In this document: one piece after another, positions 9,557 to 18,768 of the stretch
Numbering within the stretch: position 1 is the first letter of the stretch
How the letters are laid out: the number at the start of each line of letters is the position of its first letter
From: Nocardia rosealba
GTDB taxonomy: Bacteria > Actinomycetota > Actinomycetes > Mycobacteriales > Mycobacteriaceae
Length of the DNA: 64,000 nucleotides
Assembly (NCBI RefSeq): GCF_020216065.1
Contig: NZ_JAIWNA010000002.1
Coordinates: 62,001-126,000, forward strand
Direction of reading: 5' to 3'
Position numbers and translations under genes: made by a program
The notes under the pieces: model-generated
The model's input: the letters and a program-made list of their open reading frames with translations, nothing else
The model's database searches: none
What the model was told of the DNA's origin: nothing

Positions 9557-10192
9557 ATGAGCAGTCCGTTGCTGTTGTCGGCGGTCACCCGCCTGCTCGG
9601 TTCTGTCGTGCTCGGTGCCGCGGCGGGAGCGGCCGTCGGTATCGGCAGCGGACCGGCACTCGGTGTGCTGACCGGTATCGCCACTGCCGCGACGATTTTC
9701 GTCGTGGCCGGCTGGTTCGTGCTCTGGCCGATGGATGCCGAGCGGACCAGATCCAATGCCCGGCGCGAGGACTTCCAGCCGTTGATCGAGGAGACGTCGG
9801 TCGTCGTCGCCGCGCTCAGCGGGCTCGTCGCCATCGTCCTCATCCTCGTGCTCGGCAGATCCGCGCAAGGCCATATCGCGGCCGCGACGGCCCTGGGCGG
9901 AGTGTTCGCGGCATGGGCGGCCGTGCACCTGATGTACGTCGCCCGCTATGCATATCTCTACTACGAAACGCCAACGGGCGGAATCGATTTCAATTCCGAC
10001 GCACCGCCTGCCTACCGGGACTTCTTCTATTTCAGTTACAACCTCGGCATGACCTATCAGGTCTCCGACACCAACGTCACGAAGGCAGGGATCCGCTCCA
10101 TCGTGCTCCGGCACTGTCTGCTGTCCTACGCCTTCGGCACCGTCATCCTCGCGACGACGATCAACCTGGTCGCGGGCATCGTCAGCGAATGA
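9557..10192 (+). CDS. DUF1345 family membrane protein
   Basis: Membrane protein of 211 residues with five predicted helices and the conserved DUF1345 centre, [23 protein letters not shown] followed by [23 protein letters not shown] (about residues 115-175). The function of this family is unknown. The ATG at 9557 is 47 bases after the LysR stop and has no strong ribosome binding site. Its 3' end overlaps the 3' end of fdhD by 11 bases in convergent orientation. Confidence 0.9.
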   Translation: MSSPLLLSAVTRLLGSVVLGAAAGAAVGIGSGPALGVLTGIATAATIFVVAGWFVLWPMDAERTRSNARREDFQPLIEETSVVVAALSGLVAIVLILVLGRSAQGHIAAATALGGVFAAWAAVHLMYVARYAYLYYETPTGGIDFNSDAPPAYRDFFYFSYNLGMTYQVSDTNVTKAGIRSIVLRHCLLSYAFGTVILATTINLVAGIVSE

Positions 10193-11075
10193 GCATCCGA
10201 TGGCGGTGGTCCGTCGCCAATCGCTGCGCACCGGCGTAGACGTTCATCGAATCGCCGCGCAGGAACCCGACCAGGGTCAACCCGTTGTCGGCAGCGAGGT
10301 CAACCGCCAGCGACGACGGTGCGGATACCGCCGCCAATACCGGAATGCCCGCCATGAGCGCCTTCTGTACCAGTTCGAAGGATGCCCGTCCGCTCACCAT
10401 CAGAACGGTTTCGCGCAACGGCAGCAGTGCGGCCCGCACGGCGGCGCCGATCACCTTGTCGACCGCGTTGTGTCTGCCGACGTCCTCACGCAGGTACAGC
10501 ATCGATCCGTCGGCGGTGAACAGTCCGGCCGCGTGCAATCCGCCGGTGGTGTCGAACACCTTCTGCGCGTCGCGAAGCCGGTCCGGCAGGGTCGCCAGGA
10601 GTTCGGGCGGGCAGCGCACGGGATCGTCTGCCACCGACCAGGTCGCAGCGGTGCGCACCGCATCCAGGCTGGCTTTGCCGCACAGTCCGCAGGAGGACGT
10701 GGTGTAGAAGTTGCGTTCCAGCGACGGGTCAGGGGCGGCGACACCGGGTGCCAGGACCACGTCGACGATGTTGTAGGTGTTGGTGCCCTCGGCGGTCGCG
10801 CCCGCGCAGTAGCGGATTCCGGCGATCTGATCCGGCGATCGAACGACCCCCTCGCTCACCAGAAAGCCTGCCGCGAGGTCGAAATCGTTTCCCGGCGTCC
10901 GCATGGTCACGGTCAGCGGGCGGCCGCCCACCCGGATCTCGAGGGGTTCCTCGCTCACCAGGGTGTCGGGACGTTCGCTGTGGACGCCGTCCCTGATGCG
11001 CAGCACAGGTCGTCGCACGGTCACTCGTCCCACTGTGTTCTCCGCTTCTCTGGTCGGATCGCAGGCACTGCTCAC
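10182..11075 (-). CDS. fdhD: Formate dehydrogenase accessory sulfurtransferase FdhD
   Basis: FdhD (297 residues) takes sulfur from a cysteine desulfurase and delivers it to the molybdenum cofactor so that formate dehydrogenases become active. The sulfur-carrying pair is Cys129 and Cys132 in [10 protein letters not shown]. The conserved [13 protein letters not shown] and [32 protein letters not shown] segments are intact. Translation is taken from GTG at 11075. The client is most likely the FdhF/YdeP protein at 4887-7205, since the upstream region of both carries the same dyad. Confidence 0.97.
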   Translation of the reverse strand: MSSACDPTREAENTVGRVTVRRPVLRIRDGVHSERPDTLVSEEPLEIRVGGRPLTVTMRTPGNDFDLAAGFLVSEGVVRSPDQIAGIRYCAGATAEGTNTYNIVDVVLAPGVAAPDPSLERNFYTTSSCGLCGKASLDAVRTAATWSVADDPVRCPPELLATLPDRLRDAQKVFDTTGGLHAAGLFTADGSMLYLREDVGRHNAVDKVIGAAVRAALLPLRETVLMVSGRASFELVQKALMAGIPVLAAVSAPSSLAVDLAADNGLTLVGFLRGDSMNVYAGAQRLATDHRHRMLIR

Positions 11076-11127
11076 CGACAGTCAAGGGTGCCGGGCGATC
11101 CGCGTCAAAGTCGCCTCTCCGATCGGT

Positions 11128-11146
11128 CGACAACCGTGACTTATCG
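11128..11146. promoter_or_regulatory. Dyad CGACA-N9-TATCG before fdhD, candidate LysR box
   Basis: One-base variant of the dyad at 7346-7364 with the identical nine-base spacing; the right half CTTATCGTC is identical in both. Over 23 aligned positions the two sites agree at 17. It lies about 55 bases upstream of the fdhD start. Confidence 0.5.
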
Positions 11147-11160
11147 TCCCCGGACACCGG

Positions 11161-11295
11161 TTACGTGGTCTGCTTCCCGTCGAGAATGTCGGCGAGTACC
11201 GTCGCCTCGCTCATGTCGACGAGAACGCGTCGACCGTCGGCCGGTTCGGGGTCTTCGTAGATCCTGCGCACGCGAACATTCCGAGGCTTCGTCAT
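11161..11295 (-). pseudogene. Truncated DUF488-like N-terminus
   Basis: Open frame of 44 codons starting at ATG 11295 after a fair ribosome binding site (AAAGAGAG). Residues 6-27, including VRVRRIYEDPEPADGRRVLV, match the start of DUF488 proteins, which continue with a D-R-L-W-P-R-G motif. Here the match stops after VLVD and the frame ends 17 residues later with unrelated sequence. The family is normally about 115-150 residues, so this looks like a remnant left by a deletion. It could instead be a short expressed protein. Confidence 0.55.
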
Positions 11296-11438
11296 GTGCT
11301 CTCTTTCGCCGGACGATGTAGGCGGAAGCTGCCGGTCACTGTATAGCGGGGGGTGGCATCCCCAGGACGGGATCGCGGCTGCACCAGATCTGTCGGCGAG
11401 TCGGGGCGGAACCGGATCCGGCGCTCTATGCTGCGGAT

Positions 11439-12227
11439 ATGGTGCTGCGCCATGGGGTGTACCTGCCGCCGTTCGGTGAGCTCGCCGATCCGCGGGTGCT
11501 GGCGGAAATCGCTGCCGAAGCGGAGTCGGCGGGATTCGACGGCGTCTTCGTCTGGGACCACGTGGCGCGGGCCGATGAACCCGACCTCGCCGTGGGCGAC
11601 TGCTGGATCGGTCTGGCCGCCGTCGCGGCCGCGACGACCAGGGTGGTGTTCGGGCCAAGGGTCACGCCGCTCTCGCGCAGGCGACCCCACGATGTCGCCC
11701 GAGAGAGCGTCGCACTCGACTTGCTCAGCGGTGGTCGACTGGTGCTCGGGGTCGGACTCGGCTCCGACGCGACCGGCGAATTCTCCCGTCTCGGTGAGGT
11801 CGGTGGCGCACGTGAACGCGCGCGGTTGCTCGACGAATCGCTCGCGGTGATCACCGCGCTGTGGTCCGGGGAGCCCGTGCACCACCACGGACCCGCCTAC
11901 GAGGTGGACGGCCTGCAGTTCCTGCCGCGACCGGTGCAACAGCCCCGCATACCGATCTGGGTGGCCGCGCAGTCGGTGCGACAAGCGCCCCTGCGTCGCG
12001 CCGCGAGATACGACGGTCTGTGCCCGGAGGCGAGCCCGGCGCAACTGGCCGACATGCTGGACATCATCGCCGAACACCGCGGCGACTTGACCGGCTTCGA
12101 CGTGGCGGTGGCCGCGAACGAGAACCGCGATGCCTACGAACGCGCGGGTGCCACCTGGTGGTTGCGTTCGCTGCCGATGATCGTCTCCCGCGCCGAGGCG
12201 CTGTCGGTCGTGCGGCGGGGGCCGTGA
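11439..12227 (+). CDS. LLM class flavin-dependent oxidoreductase
   Basis: Bacterial luciferase-like monooxygenase fold, 262 residues, expected to use reduced flavin or F420. Family landmarks are the N-terminal LRHGVYLPPFGELADPRVL, AESAGFDGVFVWDH (about 27-40), ATTRVVFGPRVTPL, the flavin-site stretch LDLLSGGRLVLGVGLG (about 93-108), and FLPRPVQQPRIPIWVAA. It is slightly short at the C-terminus compared with the usual 290-350 residues. It precedes the UvrA2-type gene, with a strong hairpin between them. Substrate not deducible. Confidence 0.9.
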   Translation: MVLRHGVYLPPFGELADPRVLAEIAAEAESAGFDGVFVWDHVARADEPDLAVGDCWIGLAAVAAATTRVVFGPRVTPLSRRRPHDVARESVALDLLSGGRLVLGVGLGSDATGEFSRLGEVGGARERARLLDESLAVITALWSGEPVHHHGPAYEVDGLQFLPRPVQQPRIPIWVAAQSVRQAPLRRAARYDGLCPEASPAQLADMLDIIAEHRGDLTGFDVAVAANENRDAYERAGATWWLRSLPMIVSRAEALSVVRRGP

Positions 12228-12256
12228 CGAGAAGGGCGATGAGACAGCAGGGCTCG

Positions 12257-12279
12257 GCTACCCGCCAACGGCGGGTAGC
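12257..12279. terminator. Ten-base-pair hairpin between the oxidoreductase and UvrA2 genes
   Basis: Arms GCTACCCGCC (12257-12266) and GGCGGGTAGC (12270-12279) pair perfectly around a three-base loop, 30 bases after the oxidoreductase stop. No T-run follows, as is common for actinobacterial intrinsic terminators. The symmetry would also allow a protein-binding operator for the downstream gene. Confidence 0.6.
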
Positions 12280-12309
12280 ACCGCATCGCAGGGAGTAGGG
12301 TCGATAGCT

Positions 12310-14694
12310 GTGGATTCGCGTGAGATCGATTCTTCGGTTCGGGTGCGTGGCGCCCGGGTCCACAATCTGCGCGATGTCGATGTCGACCTGCCGCGTAATG
12401 CCTTGGTCGCGTTCACCGGTGTGTCGGGCTCGGGGAAGTCCTCGCTGGCCTTCGGGACGCTCTATGCCGAATCGCAGCGCCGGTACCTGGAGTCGGTCGC
12501 ACCGTATGCCCGTCGGTTGCTGAATCAGGTCGAAGCGCCCGACGTGGACGAGGTTTCGGGGATGCCGCCGACGGTGGCGCTGGCCCAGCGCCGGTCCACG
12601 CCGTCGTCCCGGTCCACCGTCGGCACGGTGAGCGCCCTGTCGAACACGCTGCGGCTGTTGATGTCGCGCGAAGGCGACTACCCGGAGGGGCCCGCGCGGA
12701 CCGGGCCCGGGCACTATCCGGCGGGAACCAATCGACTGTACTCGGATGCCTTCTCGCCCAACACCGTCGAGGGCGCGTGTCCGCGCTGCCACGGGCAGGG
12801 CGTGATCCACGAAGCCACCGAGGAATCGATGGTGCCCGACCCGTCGCTGAGCATCAGGGAGGGGGCGATCGCGTCGTGGCCCGGCGCCTGGCAGGGCAAG
12901 AATCTGCGCGATGTGGTCGCCGCGCTCGGTTACGACATCGACCGCCCCTGGCGCGAACTCGATGCGGCCGACCGTGAGTGGATCCTGTTCAGCGACGAAC
13001 AGCCCGTCGTCACCGTGCATCCAGAGCGTGAGGCCCACCGTATCCACCGCCCCTACCAGGGCACCTTCAGCAGCGCCCGTCGGCTGCTGCTCAAAGCGCA
13101 CGCCGAATCCAAGAGCGACAAGACCCGGGCCAAGGCCGCTGAATTCCTGCACACCACCGTGTGCCCGTTGTGCCACGGACACCGGCTCAAGCCCGAATCG
13201 CTTGCGGTGACCTTCGCCGGTTACAACATCGCCGAACTCGGTGAATTGCCGTTGCACGAACTGGCCGAGGTACTCCGGCCCTACACCACCGGCACCGGCG
13301 CGGTGGCCGTACTCACCCAGGACCTCACCTCCCGGCTGGACGTGTTGATCGAACTCGGCCTCGGCTACCTCGGCATCGACCGGGAAAGTCCCACCCTCTC
13401 GGGTGGCGAACTGCAGCGCCTGCGGTTGGCAGGGCAGTTGCGGTCGGGGCTGTTCGGCGTCGTCTATGTGCTGGACGAACCCTCGGCCGGGTTGCACCCC
13501 GCCGACACCGCCGCTCTCACCACGGTCCTGCGCAGACTCGAAAAGTCCGGCAACAGTGTCCTTCTCGTCGAACACGACATGGATGTGGTGCGCCACGCGG
13601 ACTGGGTGGTGGATGTCGGTCCGGGGGCCGGCGTCAACGGGGGACAGGTGCTCTACAGCGGGGAGGTGGCCGGTCTGCGCGCGGTGCCCGATTCGGTGAC
13701 CCGGCGCTACCTGTTCGACGAGGTGTCGCGTGAACCGCGGGTGCCGCGCGTGCGCAGTGGCACGCTGGAGTTGCGTGGGATCGAGATCAACAACGTGCGC
13801 GGTGTCGATGTCGACCTGCCGCTCGGGGTCTTCACCGCCGTGACGGGGGTGTCGGGTGCGGGCAAAACCAGTCTGCTGCGGGCGATTTCGGCGGGTGCCG
13901 AAGCAGACTCGGCCGTCAACCGGATGGTCGAGGTGGATCAGGCGCCGATCGGGCGCACCCCGCGTTCGAACCTGGCCACCTACACCGGTCTGTTCGACAC
14001 TGTCCGGGCCCTCTTCGCCGATACGCCTGCGGCGCGAGCACGTGGTTACGGCATCGGCCGCTTCTCCTTCAACGTCGCCGAAGGACGCTGCCCCACCTGT
14101 CAGGGCGAGGGATACATCACCGTGGAACTGCTCTTCCTGCCCAGCACCTACACCCCGTGCCCGGACTGCCACGGCGCCCGCTACAACCCCGAAACCCTCG
14201 AGATCACCTACCGCGACACGACGATCGCCGGAGTGCTCGACATGACCGTCGAGCAGGCCGAGCCGTTCTTCGCCGACGTGCCCGCGGTGCACCGCGCGCT
14301 GCACACGCTCCTCGATGTCGGGCTCGGCTACCTGCGGCTCGGCCAGCCCGCCACCGAACTGTCCGGTGGCGAAGCCCAGCGGGTGAAGCTGGCGACCGAG
14401 CTGCAACGCACCCGGCGCGCGGGCACGCTGTACCTGCTGGACGAGCCGACCACCGGGCTGCACCCCGCCGACACCGAAGTGCTGCTCGCCCAACTCGATT
14501 CGCTCGTCGACTCCGGCGCGACCGTGGTAGTCGCCGAACACGACATGATCGTGGTCGCACAGTCCGATCACGTGATCGACATGGGCCCCGACGGCGGCGC
14601 CCGCGGCGGCCGGGTCGTCGCCGAGGGCACCCCGGAGCACGTCGCGGCCGCGCCGGACAGCCGAACCGCCCCCTACCTGGCGCAGGTGCTGTGA
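12310..14694 (+). CDS. UvrA2-type excinuclease ABC subunit A paralogue
   Basis: ABC ATPase of 794 residues with the UvrA arrangement of two nucleotide-binding halves. The first Walker A is GVSGSGKS (38-45), with signature [11 protein letters not shown] and Walker [14 protein letters not shown]. The second Walker A is GVSGAGKTS, with signature [11 protein letters not shown] and Walker [14 protein letters not shown]. Zinc-finger cysteine pairs are [22 protein letters not shown] and CPDCHG. It is about 150 residues shorter than housekeeping UvrA (about 950), which fits the class lacking the UvrB-interaction insert; such paralogues are tied to tolerance of DNA-binding drugs. It starts with GTG at 12310. 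Its 3' end meets the OYE gene with a four-base gap. Confidence 0.93.
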   Translation: MDSREIDSSVRVRGARVHNLRDVDVDLPRNALVAFTGVSGSGKSSLAFGTLYAESQRRYLESVAPYARRLLNQVEAPDVDEVSGMPPTVALAQRRSTPSSRSTVGTVSALSNTLRLLMSREGDYPEGPARTGPGHYPAGTNRLYSDAFSPNTVEGACPRCHGQGVIHEATEESMVPDPSLSIREGAIASWPGAWQGKNLRDVVAALGYDIDRPWRELDAADREWILFSDEQPVVTVHPEREAHRIHRPYQGTFSSARRLLLKAHAESKSDKTRAKAAEFLHTTVCPLCHGHRLKPESLAVTFAGYNIAELGELPLHELAEVLRPYTTGTGAVAVLTQDLTSRLDVLIELGLGYLGIDRESPTLSGGELQRLRLAGQLRSGLFGVVYVLDEPSAGLHPADTAALTTVLRRLEKSGNSVLLVEHDMDVVRHADWVVDVGPGAGVNGGQVLYSGEVAGLRAVPDSVTRRYLFDEVSREPRVPRVRSGTLELRGIEINNVRGVDVDLPLGVFTAVTGVSGAGKTSLLRAISAGAEADSAVNRMVEVDQAPIGRTPRSNLATYTGLFDTVRALFADTPAARARGYGIGRFSFNVAEGRCPTCQGEGYITVELLFLPSTYTPCPDCHGARYNPETLEITYRDTTIAGVLDMTVEQAEPFFADVPAVHRALHTLLDVGLGYLRLGQPATELSGGEAQRVKLATELQRTRRAGTLYLLDEPTTGLHPADTEVLLAQLDSLVDSGATVVVAEHDMIVVAQSDHVIDMGPDGGARGGRVVAEGTPEHVAAAPDSRTAPYLAQVL

Positions 14695-14698
14695 CCGC

Positions 14699-15826
14699 TC
14701 AGCTGAGGGTCTGCTGGGCGGCGGGGTCGAAGGGCTTCAGCTCGTCGAAGCGTCCGTCGAGGACCTTGCGGGCCCACTCGGGATCCTGGAGCAGCGCACG
14801 TCCGACGGCGACCATGTCGACCTCGTCGCGTTCCATTCGTTCGAGCAGATTGTCGAGGCTGCCCAGTTCGGCGCCGTGCCCACGGAAGGCGTTCAGGAAG
14901 TCGCCGTCGAGGCCGACCGAGCCGACGGTGATCACCGGCTTGCCGGTGAGCTTCTTGGTCCAACCGGCCAGATTCAGGTCGGAGCCGTCGAATTCGGGGA
15001 GCCAGTAGCGGCGGGTCGAGGCGTGGAAGACATCGACGCCTGCCTCGGTGAGCGGGGCGAGGATCGCCTCCAGCTCCTGGGGTGTCTGCGCCAGGCGCCC
15101 GTCGTAGGCGTCCTGCTTCCACTGCGAATAGCGCAGGATCACCGGGAAGGTCGGCGAGACGACAGCGCGCACGGCCCGGACGACCTCGGCGACGAACCTG
15201 GTCCTGGCCACCGCGTCTCCGCCGTAGGCGTCGGTGCGGCGATTCGTGCGTGACCACAGGAACTGGTCGAGGAGATAGCCGTGGGCGCCGTGGAGTTCCA
15301 CCCCGTCGAATCCGAGGCGTTCGGCGGCCGCGGCGGCGTCGGCGAACGCGGCGATCACGTTGTCGAGGTCGCGCTGGGTCATGGCGTGGCCCGCGCCCTC
15401 GGTGCCGTCGACGCGAATGCCGGAGGGGCCCATGGCCGGGGCGTCGGGGTAGGGCGCTTCACCGTGGTTGCGCACCATGCCGATATGCCACAGCTGCGGG
15501 ACGATGGTGCCGCCTGCCGCGTGCACGTCGGCGGCGACCTTCGCCCATCCGGCCAGCTGGGCCTCGCCGTGGAAGCGCGGGACGCGATCGCTCTGTCCGG
15601 CCGACTCGTGACCGACGTAGGTGCCTTCGGTGACGATCAGGCCGACCCCTGCCGCGGCCCGGCGAGCGTAGTAGGAGGCCACGTCGTCGCCGGGGATGCC
15701 GCCGGGGGAGAACATCCGGGTCATCGGGGCCATGGCGATCCGGTTGGGGACGGTCAGGCCGTTCAGGGTGACGGGTCGTGACAGGGCCTGCGTCGCACGG
15801 GCGGCGTCGGACGCGGTGACGGTCAT
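14699..15826 (-). CDS. Old Yellow Enzyme family NADH:flavin oxidoreductase
   Basis: FMN-dependent TIM-barrel ene-reductase of 375 residues. The N-terminal LSRPVTLNGLTVPNRIAMAP, the active-site region FDGVELHGAHGYLLDQFL (about 170-187), SRTNRRTDAYGG and the phosphate-binding GSVGLDG plus MVAVGRALLQDPEW are all present. The enzyme should reduce activated C=C bonds or similar electrophiles. It is divergent from a MarR gene, and the 109 bases between them contain repeated TTGA-N5-TCAA dyads, so induction through that MarR is likely. Confidence 0.95.
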   Translation of the reverse strand: MTVTASDAARATQALSRPVTLNGLTVPNRIAMAPMTRMFSPGGIPGDDVASYYARRAAAGVGLIVTEGTYVGHESAGQSDRVPRFHGEAQLAGWAKVAADVHAAGGTIVPQLWHIGMVRNHGEAPYPDAPAMGPSGIRVDGTEGAGHAMTQRDLDNVIAAFADAAAAAERLGFDGVELHGAHGYLLDQFLWSRTNRRTDAYGGDAVARTRFVAEVVRAVRAVVSPTFPVILRYSQWKQDAYDGRLAQTPQELEAILAPLTEAGVDVFHASTRRYWLPEFDGSDLNLAGWTKKLTGKPVITVGSVGLDGDFLNAFRGHGAELGSLDNLLERMERDEVDMVAVGRALLQDPEWARKVLDGRFDELKPFDPAAQQTLS

Positions 15827-15842
15827 GAATGCTCCTGCTTAC

Positions 15843-15855
15843 TTGAGAAGGTCGA
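15843..15855. promoter_or_regulatory. Third, imperfect TTGA-N5-TCGA dyad
   Basis: TTGA (15843-15846) and TCGA (15852-15855) differ by one base from the two better copies that follow; it starts 16 bases before the next. It lies close to the start of the OYE gene. Confidence 0.35.
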
Positions 15856-15858
15856 AGG

Positions 15859-15871
15859 TTGAGAACTTCAA
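15859..15871. promoter_or_regulatory. Dyad TTGA-N5-TCAA, candidate MarR operator 1
   Basis: TTGAGAACTTCAA, a 13-base dyad in the OYE/MarR divergent region. An identical arrangement occurs at 15900-15912, 41 bases away, close to four helical turns. MarR dimers commonly bind such short AT-containing dyads and repress both directions. Confidence 0.55.
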
Positions 15872-15899
15872 GCAATGTCGCCACCGTAGGCGGAGATAT

Positions 15900-15912
15900 T
15901 TGAGGTCGTCAA
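15900..15912. promoter_or_regulatory. Dyad TTGA-N5-TCAA, candidate MarR operator 2
   Basis: TTGAGGTCGTCAA, the second copy, 24 bases before the MarR start codon. It would let the regulator control its own gene. Confidence 0.55.
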
Positions 15913-15935
15913 GTTTCTGGCGCTAGGCTCGACTT

Positions 15936-16358
15936 ATGTCAGACGTTTCCCGCGACGACCCCGACCAGCTCATGGAGCTGTTGTCGGTGTCGCTCGGCGC
16001 GTATTACGGAGACTTCACCGCAGCCGCGGCCAGCGAGCAGCTCACCGCCATCCAGGCCAAGACCCTCACCGTGCTGCGCCGTGGGCCCATCGCCATGCGA
16101 AGGCTGGCCGAGACCATGTACTGCGATGCCTCCAACATCACCGGCATCATCAACCGGCTCGAGAAGCGTGGGCTCGTGCGCCGGGAGACCAACGCCGCCG
16201 ATCGGCGCGTCACCCACCTCGTCATCACCCCGGAGGGCGAGCAGGTCACCGACGCGATCCGCGCGAAGATGCACCTCACGCGGGCTGGTCTCGAGCGGCT
16301 CGACGCGGAACAACGCCGGACGCTGTCTGCCCTGCTGTCAGAGGTCTTCCGGAAGTAG
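15936..16358 (+). CDS. MarR family transcriptional regulator
   Basis: Winged-helix regulator of 140 residues. The recognition region MRRLAETMYCDASNITGIINRLEKRGLVRRETNAADRRVTHL spans about residues 53-92, ending in the beta-wing DRR motif typical of MarR. It is divergent from the OYE gene and likely represses it through the TTGA-N5-TCAA dyads. Ligand unknown. Its stop is six bases from the stop of the convergent giant regulator gene. Confidence 0.95.
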   Translation: MSDVSRDDPDQLMELLSVSLGAYYGDFTAAAASEQLTAIQAKTLTVLRRGPIAMRRLAETMYCDASNITGIINRLEKRGLVRRETNAADRRVTHLVITPEGEQVTDAIRAKMHLTRAGLERLDAEQRRTLSALLSEVFRK

Positions 16359-16364
16359 GGGACC

Positions 16365-18647
16365 TCAGTCGGCGTCGGCGCCGCGGGTGGCGACCCAGGT
16401 GGCGATCTGGGCTCGGTTCGACGAGCCGAGCTTGGTGAGAATGTTGCCCACGTGCGTGTCGGCGGTGCGGGGTGCGATGACGAGCCGGGCGGCGATCTCC
16501 TTGTTCGTCAGCCCGGCGGCGATCAGGGTCGCCACCTCGTACTCACGCGGGGTCAGCGGCGCGATGTCGACAGGATGCCGAGTCGCGGGTTCACGGTGCG
16601 GGGTCAGCGCGAACTCGAAGGCATCGGCGACCGGCATGGCCTGCCCGGCCAGGAACGCGGTTTCGAAACGGTCGTCGCCGAGTGCCCGGATCGACGCGTC
16701 GCGAAAGAGGGTGTGCGGGCGCACGAGGATGACGTCGGGGTCGGAACCCAACTGCTCCCACGCGGCCGCGGCGACACCGAACAGGGTGGCGGCGCGCAGA
16801 TGCTGATTGCGTGCCGAGGCCACCCACGCCAGCGTTTCCACGTGATAGGCGTCGCCGAATCTGCTGCCCCACCGGCGCGAGATCCGCAGGGCGGTGTGGC
16901 CGGCTCGCTCGGCCGCGTCGGGATTGCCGAGCATCACCTCGATCAGCGAAATGGCGAACAGGTAGAGCCCGCGATAGTAGTAATCGCCGTGCTCCTCGCA
17001 GAGCCGCACTGCCTCGCGTAGCTCCTGGAGGCGACCGGCGGGGTCGGCGGCGGCAGTCGCCAGCGCGTAGATGTTCCACGCCCCCATCGACTCACGCAGG
17101 TGTCCGTGGCTGCGCAGGGTGTGAGTGGCCTCCGAGGCGAGGGCGGCCGCCTGCTCGTTGTCCAGGTCGATCTTGGCCGCGGCGGACCGGGCGGCCTTCG
17201 CGAGGGCGATCACGACCGGATCGCCGGAGCGCGCCGCCTCCCGATCGGCCTGATCGAGTTCGCGATAGGCGCTGTCGCGGTCGGTCATCCAGATCGAATG
17301 CAGGGCGAGCACCGCCCAGCCGCGTCCCGCGTGCGGCGAATGCGGCGCCGCGTGCAACGCACGCTGCAACCAGACCTTCACGAGCTGATCCGAGCCCGCC
17401 ATCCGCCAGAACTCGTCCAGGCAGGCCGCCATCTCGAGCGCGGTCTCGGCCTCGCCCGGCGTCTCGAGCGACCATTCCAGCGCCAATCGCAGATCGAGTT
17501 GGCAGACCTGCAACCGACGCACGTGTTCGTACTGCTTCTTGCTGAAGAATTCCCGGTCGGCCAGCAGGATCACGTCCCGGAACCAGTCCCGGTGCCGACG
17601 GGCGACGACCTCGGTCGTACCTTCCTCGGTCAGCTTCTCGGCGCCGAACTCGCGCACCGGCCGCAGCAGACGGTAGTGCGTGATGTCGTCGCCGCGCCGT
17701 TCCAGGATCGACTTGTCGACCAGCGAATCGACGACGGAAACCACGGGCGCGGCCGAACGCGTGTCGGCGCAGACGTATTCGGCGGCTTCCAGCTCGAACC
17801 AGTCCTGGAAGATCGACAGCCGCGCCCACACCTGCTTCTCGTCGTCGGTGCACAACCGGTAGCTCCAGTCGACCGTGTTGCGCAGCGTCTGGTGCCGGTC
17901 GGGCATCCCGTGTGTCCAGGCCGTCGGCAGCGTCAACCCACACGACCAGCGGGCGATGACCTGCGCGGGCGAGAGCGAGCGATGCCGGGCCGCCGCCAGT
18001 TCGATGGCCAGGGGGATCCCGTCGAGCAGTCGGCACAGGTGGGCGATGTCGGCGGCGTTCGACTCGGTGATCCGGAAATCGGCGCGCACCGCTCTGGCCC
18101 GGTCAACCAGCAGGGCCGCCGCCGGGTACGCGGCGATCCGGGCGGGATCGTCGAGCCCCGGTGGCGGCACGGGCAGCGGCGGCAGCCGGTAGACCTGCTC
18201 GCCCGCCACGCTGAGTGTCTGCCTGCTGGTGACGAGCAGGGTCACCCCGGGGCAGGTCGCGAGCACCTGGATGACGAGGTCGGCGCAGCCGTCGAGCAGA
18301 TGTTCGCAGTTGTCGAGGACCAGCAGCGGTGCCCGGCGAACCAGATGGTCGAGTACCCGTTCGGTCGCCGACTCGCCGGTCTTGATCCGCAACCTGAGTG
18401 CGGCCGCCACCGCTGTGCCGACCTCGTCGTCGTGGCGCAGCCCGGACAGTTCCACGAAGTAGACACCGTCGTCGTAATCGGCGGCGAGCTGCCCGGCGAC
18501 CTTGCGGGCCAGGCGGGTCTTGCCGAGTCCGCCCTGGCCGGTGATGGAGACCAGGCAGCCGTCGTCGAGCAGGGCACGCACCGCGGCTACCTCGGCATCG
18601 CGGCCGAGGTAGCTGGTCGCCGCCGGGTCGAGCGTGCTTCGAACCAT
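16365..18647 (-). CDS. Large LuxR family regulator with NB-ARC-type ATPase
   Basis: Regulator of 760 residues built as a STAND protein. It has an N-terminal ATPase with Walker A TGQGGLGKTRLAR (about 36-48) and Walker B LLVLDNCEHLLDG, then TPR-like helical repeats (about 350-670). The C-terminal LuxR HTH is LTPREYEVATLIAAGLTNKEIAARL followed by TADTHVGNILTKL (about 695-750). STAND regulators sense a signal through the repeat region and hydrolyse ATP to switch oligomeric state. A second protein with the same layout lies at 35043-37319. Targets are not evident; the gene downstream on the same strand is the MarR region in convergent orientation, so no operon partner is clear. Confidence 0.93.
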   Translation of the reverse strand: MVRSTLDPAATSYLGRDAEVAAVRALLDDGCLVSITGQGGLGKTRLARKVAGQLAADYDDGVYFVELSGLRHDDEVGTAVAAALRLRIKTGESATERVLDHLVRRAPLLVLDNCEHLLDGCADLVIQVLATCPGVTLLVTSRQTLSVAGEQVYRLPPLPVPPPGLDDPARIAAYPAAALLVDRARAVRADFRITESNAADIAHLCRLLDGIPLAIELAAARHRSLSPAQVIARWSCGLTLPTAWTHGMPDRHQTLRNTVDWSYRLCTDDEKQVWARLSIFQDWFELEAAEYVCADTRSAAPVVSVVDSLVDKSILERRGDDITHYRLLRPVREFGAEKLTEEGTTEVVARRHRDWFRDVILLADREFFSKKQYEHVRRLQVCQLDLRLALEWSLETPGEAETALEMAACLDEFWRMAGSDQLVKVWLQRALHAAPHSPHAGRGWAVLALHSIWMTDRDSAYRELDQADREAARSGDPVVIALAKAARSAAAKIDLDNEQAAALASEATHTLRSHGHLRESMGAWNIYALATAAADPAGRLQELREAVRLCEEHGDYYYRGLYLFAISLIEVMLGNPDAAERAGHTALRISRRWGSRFGDAYHVETLAWVASARNQHLRAATLFGVAAAAWEQLGSDPDVILVRPHTLFRDASIRALGDDRFETAFLAGQAMPVADAFEFALTPHREPATRHPVDIAPLTPREYEVATLIAAGLTNKEIAARLVIAPRTADTHVGNILTKLGSSNRAQIATWVATRGADAD

Positions 18648-18768
18648 CTGCCGTTCCGGGTCGTACCGGACGACACGTGCTGTCGATCCGGCTCACGAGT
18701 GTGATCGGTTTCGGCGATCGTACTCAGCCGTCGTCCCGGGAGCGGCACGAATTCACCGATGTCCGCAC

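Noticed and set aside
12064..14640. An 858-codon minus-strand open frame
   Set aside because: Exact antisense of the UvrA2-type gene, whose Walker and zinc motifs are intact on the plus strand.
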